Under the pieces are notes generated by a model, which was not told where the DNA came from, did no database searches, and worked only from the letters and a program-made list of their open reading frames with translations. A program made the position numbers and the translations under genes. Below are positions 20,501 to 30,191 of a stretch of 64,000 nucleotides of DNA, piece by piece. The DNA comes from Hortaea werneckii. Its lineage: Eukaryota > Ascomycota > Dothideomycetes > Mycosphaerellales > Teratosphaeriaceae. The stretch spans positions 62,001 through 126,000 of the forward strand of contig JBAOKB010000118.1 of assembly GCA_037044905.1 (NCBI GenBank), written 5' to 3'. The number at the start of each line of letters is the position of its first letter. Position 1 is the first letter of the stretch.

Positions 20501-22414
20501 ATGAGTTCACCTTTACCTGAGGACCCGTATATTTCACTGGGTGTCGCGAAAGATGCGACACCCCAGAACATCAAGACCCAATATCGCAAGCTAGTACTAA
20601 AGTTTCATCCCGACAAAGTCCAGGATCCCGCCCTCAAACAGGCCGCTGTCGATCAGTTTCATAAGATCCAGAAGGCCTACGAGGTGGTGGGCGACGAAGA
20701 TAAGAGGGCAAAATATGATGCGCAGTGCAAGCTGGCGCAGTTGAGGAAGGAGGTCATGGAGAGGGAGAGGATGGGCGAGAACGTTAGTGGAAGGACAGAC
20801 AAGCGCAATTCTGCAGCGTACGACGACCGGGCTAGCATGTACTCCTCTAGGCCAGCAAAGACCTCTGCGCCCAAGTATGAGGAGAGGAGACCGGGCCATG
20901 CATCGACAGCATCCCAGAGTGACTACTTTGATGCTCCGCGACCTGCTTCTCGGAAAGAAGCCGCAAGCGAACGAACAACCAAGCGACCTTCCTCACGTCT
21001 TTCCACTCGCGAAGACCGCGACCTCCGAGCCAGAGCTGTTGGAAGGGAGGCCGAGAGAGCAAAGAACAGGGAACGGGAGGCACGGAGAGACCGCGAAATT
21101 CAAAAGGAGAGAGATAGGAAGACGGCATATGAGAAGCTGGCTAATGCTAATGCGGAGGGAGACTCTGATAGCGAATCGGAGGACGAGTATGAGATTCAGG
21201 ACAGGAGGCGGAAGAGAGAGGATGAGATGAGGAGATGGAGAGCAACTCAAGAGCAGGCTCGCAGAGAACGAGAAGAGGCTGCCCGAGCTGCCTACTACGA
21301 TAGCGAAGAGCGGGCTCGCAAGCTGTACTCTCAATACGACGAAGCACGAGAGTACATAGGCAAAGGAGCTCATCCGAGAAAGCGGTCACCCGAAGACGAT
21401 CGTCAGTCCACACGACCGGCTTCCTCCAAGGACAAAGTGGAGTATATCAAGCGAAGTGAAGGTCGACCGAGCGTCATGATTCGGAGAGGATCAGTCAGGT
21501 CCAAGGCATCCAGCCGCGAGCCAGCCGATCGTCGTAACTCTCAGCGAAGAGCAAGTAACGATGATGCTGCTCATGAATCCCGGAAACCACCGCCTCTTAC
21601 GACGTCGAAATCTTCGCCGGCCGATGTCAAGCTTCCTTTTGAAAAGCAGCAACGGACCCAATCTATGCAAGTGCCGCAGGATAAGGAAGATGTGCCGCCG
21701 CCACCGAGATTCAGACGGGCGGAAACTATGCCACACATGAACGTCCGCGAGGGTCGCAAGAGAGAACCACAGAAGTCCTCCGGCCTACGACAGACCGAGA
21801 CCGCAGACGGAATGCCTTCGCCAGGACCGACGCCATCTACTTCGCCTTCAAAGTACACTTATCGCCAGGAGTACGCTGACGACAATGAATACCCCACACC
21901 CGACGGGTATCGCACGGAGCTCCGCGAACCTGTCCCCGGCGCGCAGAAGACGAACAGATATACTAGGAGTCCATCACCAATGCGTGAAGCACCAATGCGC
22001 GAAGCACCAGAGCGACCGCCGATGGTGAGCCGCACATCCTCAGCCCGGTACCCACCCTCATCAGCCCCGCGGCCAAACCATTCGCGTAGGACCAGTACGA
22101 GCTACGTCTACAGCCCAAGCACGCAAGGCGTCGAGGCCTACTCCCGTCCCAGCTTGAGCCGCGAGCCAAGCAGTAGAACGTACGGCGAGATTCCCTCAGC
22201 AGCCACGCGGGAGCAGCGCGCCGACGCTCGATCCCCGCGCCAACCGCACGGCAAGTACTCCCCGCCGCCGGAGAGCGTGCGGTACTCGAAGGAGTTCCGG
22301 CCGGAGGATATCCGGGTCCAGAGCGGCTATGGGTCTCGGAGGCCGAGTACGGCGTCCACGACGCGTCCGAGCTATAGTCGGCATAGTAGCTATAATCCTG
22401 TTTTTGTCAAGTAA
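20501..22414 (+). CDS. J-domain (DnaJ-like) protein with long disordered basic tail
   Basis: Single exon, 637 residues from the ATG at 20501 (context GCAACATGA). The J-domain covers about residues 7-75: DPYISLGVAKDATPQNIKTQY, the HPD motif in KFHPDKVQD that activates Hsp70 ATPase, and YEVVGDEDKRAKYDAQ. From about 80 on the protein is highly charged: a likely coiled coil of Arg/Glu (about 175-310), then Ser/Pro/Arg-rich disorder to the end, with repeated APMREAP. No zinc-finger or C-terminal client-binding domain is visible, so it is a class C (DNAJC-like) protein. Resemblance to fungal proteins of unknown role is clear only in the J-domain; a nuclear or RNA-linked role is inference from the RS/RE-rich composition. 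Confidence 0.85.
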   Translation: MSSPLPEDPYISLGVAKDATPQNIKTQYRKLVLKFHPDKVQDPALKQAAVDQFHKIQKAYEVVGDEDKRAKYDAQCKLAQLRKEVMERERMGENVSGRTDKRNSAAYDDRASMYSSRPAKTSAPKYEERRPGHASTASQSDYFDAPRPASRKEAASERTTKRPSSRLSTREDRDLRARAVGREAERAKNREREARRDREIQKERDRKTAYEKLANANAEGDSDSESEDEYEIQDRRRKREDEMRRWRATQEQARREREEAARAAYYDSEERARKLYSQYDEAREYIGKGAHPRKRSPEDDRQSTRPASSKDKVEYIKRSEGRPSVMIRRGSVRSKASSREPADRRNSQRRASNDDAAHESRKPPPLTTSKSSPADVKLPFEKQQRTQSMQVPQDKEDVPPPPRFRRAETMPHMNVREGRKREPQKSSGLRQTETADGMPSPGPTPSTSPSKYTYRQEYADDNEYPTPDGYRTELREPVPGAQKTNRYTRSPSPMREAPMREAPERPPMVSRTSSARYPPSSAPRPNHSRRTSTSYVYSPSTQGVEAYSRPSLSREPSSRTYGEIPSAATREQRADARSPRQPHGKYSPPPESVRYSKEFRPEDIRVQSGYGSRRPSTASTTRPSYSRHSSYNPVFVK

Positions 22415-23595
22415 AGAGGGGAGAGACAGGATGATATGCATTTAGTACAGCAACGAAGGGGCATCGACACTCTTGCATCTTCCTTTTCGGAAGGGAGGGA
22501 AATGGCGAATTTTGGGAGTCCAAGCGACCATGGGCGCATGGTGCGGAGTTAATGGTATTGGGATTTTCTTTTCGGGCGCTTTGGGCTTCTGGGGAGTCCT
22601 CCGGAGACAAGGGGGAAGGATGAGAGGGTGGGAAACTCATGATTCCTTTTTTATTTCACGATTGGCAGAGTTGTGCTGGGGAATGAGGATATTCGCAGCA
22701 GCTACCCACCACCCACACATATACACACACACACACACACGCACGCACAATTCACGAAGTCGACGTATAGATATTATATCCTGCTCTTGTATTAGGTAGT
22801 TTCAGGCTTTTGCCTTTACATCTTTCCTTCTCACTTTTTCTGTATCTCTTATCTTTTCAGCGGGGTGAGTAGTATGCCTTGCCGGTGGTGAAGTCTTGAT
22901 GGGATTTGTTTTTTATTCTTTTTTTTATTCTTTTCTTTTTTTGCAGAGGGGGAGAACGAGGTCTGGCGGTGATGATGTGTAATAGGATGGCAAGAACATG
23001 AACAACTCGGTGAAGTGACCACACATTTTCCCATCGACCCAGTCGATCCTGGATCATCCTTGCTCCCTCCTCGGACTGCTGGCCTTATTACACTTCGCCT
23101 TCACCGACGTTAAAAACATCATTCCACTCACGTGCGTCGCTGATGATGATGAATAAGACGGACCTGCTTTATGTGCTTGGCCGAGCGAAGGCCGAGCGCG
23201 GCCGACACCACGACCCGCTCCCGGGCCTTTTTCTCCAACGACTTTGACCGAGAAGAAGTTACGCTTTTCAGCCTGGCCTTTTTCTCTTACTTCACTTACG
23301 TCGTGCTGATAGGCCTACGGTAGGCTAGGCCGTCATACTGGCCTAGGCGTACGAAGGGCGACTGCGGAAATAGGGTAATGGGTAAGGGACATTACGAATC
23401 ATCATCGATGGGTAGGTTTGGAAGGGTAGTTCTTTACTCTCTATCAGTCGTCTTCTCTTGCCCAATGTCATAAGAGACTTGTTCGTTCTCTCTTATTTCC
23501 TCGTTCTTGCATTCGCCACCGAACTTTTCTCTTTTGCAATACATCAGTCAAGTTCTCCAACCCAGCAAGACATAGAGAGATAGAAAGAGGAAAAA
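22415..23595. other. Intergenic region upstream of the MDR gene
   Basis: About 1.2 kb: 3' flank of the J-domain gene with a (CA)n run at about 22722-22742, then promoter of the MDR gene. Between 23170 and 23350 there are repeated GGCCGAGCG words and several TAGGCCTA/GGCCTAGG-like palindromic words. The final 200 nt are CT-rich leader. No gene seen. Confidence 0.65.
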
Positions 23596-24699
23596 ATGAA
23601 GCAGTGGGTAACCGCACAAGACGGCCTGGACAATCTCCGGCTCATCGAGGCAGAGAAGCCAACCCCCAGGGATGGCGAGGTGCTAGTCCAGATCAACGCG
23701 GTCTCGCTCAACTACCGCGACACGGAAGTCGTCATGGGTCTCTACAGCCACCACAAAGCCATAGGCCAAGCGCAGGACCTAGTCCCCTGCTCGGACATCT
23801 GCGGGACCATCGTCTCCTCGCGGTCTCCCGCGTGGAAAGAAGGCCAGCGCGTAATGGGCACCTTCAATCAGAGCCACGTGACGGGCCAGATCAAAGAAAA
23901 AGACATGAAAACCGGTCTAGGACTCCCACTCCCCGGCTGTCTGACTGAATTCCGGTGTTTCCCCGCCGAAGGCCTCGTAGCCGTGCCGGACTACCTGACA
24001 GACGAAGAAGCGGCCACATTGCCCATCGCGTCCGTGACGGCGTGGATGGCGATCAACGGCATGCGACCTATGGGCCAACCGGCCAACAACAAGGACCAAG
24101 ACGGAGTGAACGAGACCGTGCTCCTGCAGGGCACAGGCGGCGTGGCAACCGCCGGGCTCCAAATCGCCCACGCAGCGGGACTCAAAACCATCATAACCTC
24201 TTCCTCCGACACCAAACTCGCGCAGGCGAAGCAACTGGGCGCCGACGCCGGGATCAACTACCGCCAGAATCCCGAATGGCAAGAGGAAGTAAACCGACTA
24301 ACGTCCACCTTCCACAACACCGCCCAAAACGGCTCAGAAGCCGACGGGGAAGCGGGAGCCGACATAATCTTCGAAAACGGCGGGGCGCAAACCCTGCGGA
24401 AATCCTTCGACTGCATCGCCTTCGGCGGGCTAATCAACTGCATCGGATACCTATCGGGGAAAGAAGAAGTCTCATCCGACAAACTGCACACGAATGTGCT
24501 CGCCTTACGGCGGAACGTGACGATTAAGGGGATCATTAACGGACCTAGGGACCGGTTTGAGGAGATGGTGAGGTTTTATGCTGAGCATGAGATTCGGTCG
24601 GTGATAGATCGGACGGTGTCGTTTGAGGAGGCGAAGGAAGGGTTGAAGTATTTGTTCTCTGGGAGCCATTTTGGGAAGGTTGTGGTGAAGGTTTCGTGA
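23596..24699 (+). CDS. Zinc-independent MDR-family alcohol dehydrogenase / quinone oxidoreductase-like
   Basis: Medium-chain dehydrogenase/reductase, single exon, 367 residues. N-terminal GroES-like fold (about 1-140) includes the family pattern VSLNYRDTEVVMG and PCSDICGTIV; the Rossmann domain holds the nucleotide loop LLQGTGGVATAGLQIAHAAG (about 177-196). The Cys/His ligands of the catalytic zinc and the four-Cys structural zinc loop of classical alcohol dehydrogenases are absent, so it belongs to the zinc-free quinone-oxidoreductase-like branch. It should reduce a carbonyl or quinone with NADPH in the cytosol; substrate unknown. The leader is A-rich right before the ATG. A 47-nt G run starts 17 nt after the stop. 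Confidence 0.87.
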   Translation: MKQWVTAQDGLDNLRLIEAEKPTPRDGEVLVQINAVSLNYRDTEVVMGLYSHHKAIGQAQDLVPCSDICGTIVSSRSPAWKEGQRVMGTFNQSHVTGQIKEKDMKTGLGLPLPGCLTEFRCFPAEGLVAVPDYLTDEEAATLPIASVTAWMAINGMRPMGQPANNKDQDGVNETVLLQGTGGVATAGLQIAHAAGLKTIITSSSDTKLAQAKQLGADAGINYRQNPEWQEEVNRLTSTFHNTAQNGSEADGEAGADIIFENGGAQTLRKSFDCIAFGGLINCIGYLSGKEEVSSDKLHTNVLALRRNVTIKGIINGPRDRFEEMVRFYAEHEIRSVIDRTVSFEEAKEGLKYLFSGSHFGKVVVKVS

Positions 24700-24715
24700 G
24701 ATAGGGCATGGGGAT

Positions 24716-24764
<49 letters not shown>

Positions 24765-25076
24765 GGAAAGTAGAGAAATTCAGCAAGGGAGAGTCACAGA
24801 GAGAGCGGAAAAAGAGAAAAGAACCAAATCAGATAAAAACAAATGAAATGAAATGATAGTGTGAAAAAAACAGCACCTCCAGAATGTGCATGATCCAATA
24901 CACTAAGCAATCAAATCAATTCTTTTTGTAGACTTTCATTCATTCATGGACAAATAAAGGGGGAAAGATAAAAACTCTCCTAACTAAGAGAAGATTGCCA
25001 CACGTGACGATCGCCTGTCAATCGCGACATGACCACCACGTTGCAGAAATCGAAAAGATAAATAAAGATTCTTTTT
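24700..25076. other. Convergent 3' region MDR / BIO2
   Basis: 377 nt between two stop codons, with the G47 tract first and A-rich sequence afterwards. An ATCAGATAA word at 24828-24836 lies here, far from any start codon. Confidence 0.7.
24716..24762 (+). repeat. 47-nt G homopolymer after the MDR stop
   Basis: An uninterrupted G run on the sense strand of the MDR gene, beginning 17 nt after its stop codon. If real and transcribed it could fold as G-quadruplexes. Its exact length is likely unreliable. Confidence 0.9.
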
Positions 25077-26429
25077 CTAAGCACTCGTAGCAGCAGCAGG
25101 CTGCTTAGCCGCATCCGCCTCAGCCATAGCAGCATGCTTAACAGCAGTCCAGCTCCCCTCTCTCAGCCCACCCCGCTCAAAGCTCTTCATGGGCACGAGG
25201 CCGTACTTGTGGAACATCTGCTTGTCGTCGTCCCAGCCGACGGCCTCGGTAGTCAGCATCTTCTCGCCGGTGAAGACGGCGTTGGCGCCGGCGGAGAAGC
25301 AGAGGATCTGCTCGGCCTCGCTCATGGTGGTGCGGCCCGCGGCAATGCGGATGATGGTCGCGGGCATGACGAGGCGGGCGGTGGCGATCGTGCGGAGGAT
25401 GGCGTCGAAGGGGATCGGCCGCTTGCCCTCTTCCGTCTTGTCGCCCAGCGGGGTGCCTTTGATCGGGACCAGCGCGTTGACGGGGAATGACTCGGGGTGT
25501 GCTGGGAGGGTGGAGACGGTGTGCAGGAGACCTACGTGGTCGTCGGCCTTCTCGCCAAGACCCAGGATTCCGCCTGAGCAGACATTGATACCGGCGTTGC
25601 GTACGTGGGACAGCGTCTGCAACCGCTCGTCGTACGTCCGAGTCGTGATGACCGAGGGGTAGTGCTCTCTGCTCGTGTCGAGGTTGTGGTTGTAAGCGGT
25701 CAGACCTGCGCCAGCCAAATCCTCCGCCTGCTTGTCGTCGATCATGCCCAGGGTGACGCAGACCTCCATATCCATCTCACGGATCCCCTGCACCATGGCC
25801 TTGACGTTCTTCAGACTGGTCTTGCGACCTCTCATGTCGCGCCAGGCGGCGCCCATACAGAAGCGGGTCGAGCCATTGGACTTGGCGATGCGGGCGGCGT
25901 CGAGGACCGAGTCGACCGAGGACATCTTGCCCGCCTTGAGGCCGGTGTTGTAGCGCGAAGACTGGGCACAGTAGGAGCAGTCCTCGCTGCAGCCGCCCGT
26001 CTTGATGTTCATGAGCGTACACATCTGGATGGCGGAGGGGCGGTGGAAGCGGCGGTGGAGGGTACCCTGTGCGGTTCGGAGACATGAGCAACAAGATATT
26101 TTTGGGGGGATTGGTCCGTCTCAGCGTGTGAGCTAACCGGCCAGAGAGGTCCTTACACTCTGGAAAGCCAATTCCATCAGCGGGGTGTTGTACAGCTCGC
26201 GAATCTCGTCTTTCGTCCAGTCATAGCGGGGGCCGGTAGCCTCGACTGCGCGTCGGAGCGCATCGCTGGTCTGGTCGGAGCCGGTGAAGGAGGGCGGCGG
26301 TGGAGAGGTGGGCGAGACGGGGGAGAAGGCATCGTTGACCGGGGTGCTGAATGCTCTCACCGACGTGCTGGGAGAGGAAGTGGGGAGCGAGCGGGAAGCT
26401 ACTCGGCGGGAAAGGAAGGTGAGGGCCAT
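25077..26429 (-). CDS. BIO2: Biotin synthase
   Basis: Radical-SAM enzyme that inserts sulfur into dethiobiotin, the last step of biotin synthesis, in mitochondria. Exons 26157-26429 and 25077-26066 (90-nt phase-0 intron) give 420 residues; the join restores LMELAFQSGTLHRRFH as in the family. Residues 1-45 are Arg/Ser/Thr-rich with no acidic residues in the first 25 (MALTFLSRRVASRSLPTSS), a typical mitochondrial presequence. The SAM cluster motif is CSEDCSYC in KTGGCSEDCSYCAQSSRY; other blocks are CMGAAWRD, YNHNLDTS and CSGGILGLGE, plus NALVPIKGTPL and IRIAAGR. The C-terminal 30 residues are Ala-rich. A 10-bp tandem repeat lies 5-70 nt upstream of the ATG, in the predicted leader. Confidence 0.95.
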
Positions 26430-26430
26430 G

Positions 26431-26500
26431 ATGGGCGGAGCAGGGCGGAGCAGGGCGGAGCAGGGCGGAGCAGGGCGGAGCAGGGCGGAGCAGGGCGGGG
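26431..26500. repeat. 10-bp tandem repeat in the BIO2 leader
   Basis: About seven tandem copies of CAGGGCGGAG; the first (26431) and last (26491) are imperfect. On the BIO2 sense strand the unit reads CTCCGCCCTG. It begins two bases upstream of the BIO2 start codon. Confidence 0.9.
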
Positions 26501-27688
26501 CGGCGGTGGGGTGCAAGCAGAGAGCGAGCGACGGAGGGGGTGGGAGGGAAAGACAGACAGACAGAGATGAATGTGAGGTGAATACTTATAAACCAAGTCC
26601 GGTACTTACCCTCTGAGGACCGAGTCAACGGAGTGGTGGTGCCGTTAGTGGGATGGTGGGGCCCAAAGCAGCACTTGCTCGATTGAATCCCCGACCCGAA
26701 TTGATCGTCTGCGAGTACTGGCCTGCCAATGGCTCGTGCGACCATGGTCAGCACTACCTTATCTTGTACCTCTACACCATCTACAGTACCTTATCCTCCA
26801 TCCAGTCTTCTTTATTCGTTTGTACCGCGTCCCCTGTATCAGTAACGCACTCTTCTATGTCGGTGATCGGTGAGGAAATTGAATTGTATAGCAGTAGAAG
26901 ATTACCATCAAGGCTACTGATGATTTGACATTCGTCGTTCATACCATGAAGCACAACTCGATGGAAATTGGCGGTTTCCTTTCCACTATCACGTCTGCAT
27001 AACGATCTACCTGACTAAACTCTCGTCCTTGTCCTTGGCATCCAAACCCAACATCTATCCTGAACCCGCTTATGAGCACAGGCGTTTTCCAGGACAATTT
27101 TCTCGTCGTTTCTATGCGGATGTACCCTGCTTCCGCCATGAGCGCGTGCGGGAGATCGAGCTGCCATGTACTGGTGTGCATGGTGAGCCTATCGTGTGGT
27201 GTTGGGAGAGTGTGGTTAGTCCGGGTATTGCTGATCTACATATATCTCTACCGGATTGGGGCGATGCGCGGACTTCGATGACAGCGATTTATCATCTTCA
27301 GGACACGACGATGCGGAAGCTTAGACTGTCAGTCTTTTGGGAATGCGGAGTCATGACTCAAAAGCTGTCCGAATGGCTTCTCTGTGCAGGGTAGTGATTG
27401 AAAATGGCTTGGAGTCCACTACGTGGGCACATTTCGTTTGTAGAATTCGAGGCCGCTGAATGCTATTGCGGTATGCTTGCCGCACCACCGTTCGCCGTGT
27501 ATCAGGATACATTAACCAAGCCTACCGCTCGTGGTCAAGCTCCGTCCCCCAGTACTGCCCACTTAGCCTTTGAACGCACAGTCGAATTGCCGAAGTTTAT
27601 AGCAAACAGCGCCGGCTCAAAGTTGTCGAGCCGTTTTGCGTGCGAATCAAAGTTCCGTGAGACGCTTCGCGCGTAAACCTCAACCGCA
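26501..27688. other. Intergenic region BIO2 / GT31
   Basis: About 1.2 kb holding the BIO2 promoter and the 3' flank of the glycosyltransferase gene. Frames of up to 121 codons (for example 27029-27394, +) show no recognisable pattern and no good splice partners. Nothing else seen. Confidence 0.6.
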
Positions 27689-29206
27689 TCAACCACATCT
27701 GTCTTCATCGTCGACGAACCTCCCAATGCGATCACTCCTCCATCCACTGACCCAAGTCCTTTTCCATTCGGTGCCAGTATCCTTATCAATCCAACTCTCC
27801 TCCGTCCTCTCTTTGCCCAATCTGAAGACCCCTGTAAGATGACACTCACCCTCCTTGCCGGTCCCATTCTTGGTCGTAATCATGTGGGTGAATTGGAAGC
27901 AAGCCAGATTCTGTAAACAAGCAACCTCGCAGCCTTCGTAGGACTTATTAGGATCCTCCATCGACTCCGGGGAGAATTTGCCATGGGTTTTCGCAAGATC
28001 ATTAGGGGGGAGGTCAAGCTCCAACTCCGCTCTCGCGCCGGCAAGGTTGTCCCAATCGGATCTCTTAAACGGCAGACCCGGCTTATAGAAAGCTTTATAC
28101 ACGTCCCGAAACCGCAGCGTTCGGCTCCCTAGCACTTGTTCGGCCTGGTGTAGCTCATCCATCTCTCTCGCGTCCAAATGATGCATAGTCACGACGGTCT
28201 GACACCACGTGTCGGGGCTGAACGTCGCAATCGCCGGCTCATCATTATGCAGCATCGGCCAGGCATCGGTCAGCTGCACGGCCAGCTCATCATTCAACGC
28301 ATCGGCCAGCACAAAGTCCCCAAACCATTTCCTCCTCACCTTCGGATCCCACTCGCTCGCCAGGCCGGGGTGCCGAGTACACCACTCCTCCACCACGGAT
28401 CCCGACAGAATCACCCCGGACCCTCCATACCCGAACCACAGCGGCTGGGGCTTATGCTCCCACATCTTCACGGGGGAGCCCAAATACCATTTCTCCCTCC
28501 AATCATACTGCGCAAGGAATTTTCTCAGCCCGCGCAGGCTGAGATACGTATCGTCCTCGATGAAGACGTACCATTGCCTTCCCGGCTGCAGCTCCCACGC
28601 CTTCTCGACCATGTGGAGGAACTTATACTTGTCCAGCCCCCACGCAGCCGTCTTGCCGGCGGTCCGCCAGTCCTGTTCCGGCATCGGCATGCGTCTGAGT
28701 TGAGCCAGGGCGGGTTCGTCGAGGCCGCCAGTCTCCGCTAGTTGCTGTTGGTGTCGGTAGATGTCAAACTCTGGGTTCTTGGCCATTGAGTCTGAAGAGG
28801 AGGCCGTGGCGAGGACGTCGTGGATTTGGTGTCGGCCTAGAGTTTGCGCCAGGTCTGAGACGAGGATGGGATCCTTGGTGCATTTGAGGGCGGTTTCCAG
28901 CTGAGCGGGGAGTTTGGAGAGGGCTTCGGTGGCGCCGGTTTTGACTGTGATGGCGATTGTTCCGTCGTCTGGTACACCGACACAGGGCGGGTTTTTACTT
29001 TGGGGAGTGCCGCCGGGGAGTCGGTTTAGGAGATTGGCGCGCGTGTACTGTGCTGCTTCTGTGGCATCCTGGATGGCATGCGATGCTATCCGCTGGTATT
29101 CGGGACCGCCTAGCCCAAGAGCCGTGTAGAGGGAGCTGAGCGCGATGAAGGCTAGAAGGCATAGGACGAATGCTCTTACGGGCTTGCTTTGCCACGTGAA
29201 ACTCAT
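27689..29206 (-). CDS. Glycosyltransferase family 31-like, type II membrane protein
   Basis: Single exon, 505 residues. A short cytosolic tail is followed by one signal-anchor helix (about residues 10-32, rich in Leu/Ala), as in Golgi type II glycosyltransferases. The lumenal part has the Fringe/beta-1,3-galactosyltransferase-like core: FLHMVEKAWELQPGRQWYVF, then EDDTYLSL (about 215-222), which fits the metal-binding DxD region, and WYLGSPVKMWEH with WFGYGGSGVILSG, typical of GT31-like fungal proteins. Further on, a Cys-rich tail (about 420-480, CEVACLQNLACFQF and GECHLTG) may form disulfides. Likely role is sugar transfer onto glycans in the Golgi; donor and acceptor cannot be told from sequence. 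Confidence 0.82.
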   Translation of the reverse strand: MSFTWQSKPVRAFVLCLLAFIALSSLYTALGLGGPEYQRIASHAIQDATEAAQYTRANLLNRLPGGTPQSKNPPCVGVPDDGTIAITVKTGATEALSKLPAQLETALKCTKDPILVSDLAQTLGRHQIHDVLATASSSDSMAKNPEFDIYRHQQQLAETGGLDEPALAQLRRMPMPEQDWRTAGKTAAWGLDKYKFLHMVEKAWELQPGRQWYVFIEDDTYLSLRGLRKFLAQYDWREKWYLGSPVKMWEHKPQPLWFGYGGSGVILSGSVVEEWCTRHPGLASEWDPKVRRKWFGDFVLADALNDELAVQLTDAWPMLHNDEPAIATFSPDTWCQTVVTMHHLDAREMDELHQAEQVLGSRTLRFRDVYKAFYKPGLPFKRSDWDNLAGARAELELDLPPNDLAKTHGKFSPESMEDPNKSYEGCEVACLQNLACFQFTHMITTKNGTGKEGECHLTGVFRLGKERTEESWIDKDTGTEWKRTWVSGWRSDRIGRFVDDEDRCG

Positions 29207-30191
29207 ACTGGCAGTTCTTATCGCTGCCTTTGATGATGTTAAAGGATGGTCTTTTTGGGGTCACATTCTTCTGGTATGGTATTTTACAGAAGTCATGATT
29301 TTATGCGGGTTCCCGAGAGTGATGATCTGTTTTCTATGACATTTTCCTGCTGCTCTGTGACGACTGGGAACATGTTCAAAACTGTCACATCATTATCGAG
29401 AACTCAATGTCCGCCTGCTATTTGGTGTACTATAGGTGCAACGCATGTTCGGAACGCCACGGCCCGATCACCAGCCACAAAGCCTCATCTCGCGCCACAA
29501 GCCGGTTGGAGAAGTAGATATCTTCTTCTTCTTCTCTGGTACTTCTCTAGGGCTTAGACTATGGCTGGATGCAAGAGATCCCCTTGGCCACATTTCCGCG
29601 ATCATAAACGCACAATCTCGACAGCATGCAGTCTGGTCGATGCCAACAGCAGCAGAGGCACCCCGAAGAGGAGAGCTTCTGTTGCGTGCAGAGCAGACTC
29701 GAGTGGAAGGGTTTGCTAGCGTGGACGACTTCATGACCAAACGACAGCCTGACCTAGGGGAGAACAATACATGCAACGGACAGGCTGCTCTTGTAGAAGT
29801 GCTTATGATCCGGATACTAGGAGGTACCTAAGCCGAGCGCATACAACCGGGAAGCCGAGGGTACCTCACCCGCAACACCACTTGTAAGCGCACAAGCGCC
29901 GATCTTGTTCTCCACATGGAGCTGCGGGACGACGATGGGGGTCAGACCGGGGAGTTGGTGCCATTGATGGCTGCGTACATTGTCATTACTGTAGGGCGTG
30001 CTTCTTCAATTGTTGCGCAGCACATCTAGATTCATTTTGCCACTTTACGGGAAGGTACCATCTATCTCAGTCCCCGTTGCCGTATTCATTTTGCTCCCGA
30101 TTTCAGCTTCCAGTCCCCAAGCGAGCTTATCTATAGATCATCCCACGCTGAGAAACATTCCCCAGAGAAGGACGCAGGTGTCAGACTCACG
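29207..30191. other. Divergent promoter region GT31 / PDC
   Basis: About 985 nt between two start codons, expected to hold both promoters. GGTACC words lie in inverted context at about 29821-29865. No gene and no known operator recognised. Confidence 0.6.

Noticed and set aside
24828..24836. A third ATCAGATAA (SreA-type) word
   Set aside because: It lies between two stop codons, far from any promoter, and about one such word is expected per 64 kb by chance.
26431..26500. Short direct repeats as a CRISPR-like array
   Set aside because: The unit is a 10-bp tandem repeat with no spacers, in a eukaryotic genome.
27029..27394. Open frame of 121 codons on the plus strand
   Set aside because: No recognisable motif, no convincing start context or splice partners.
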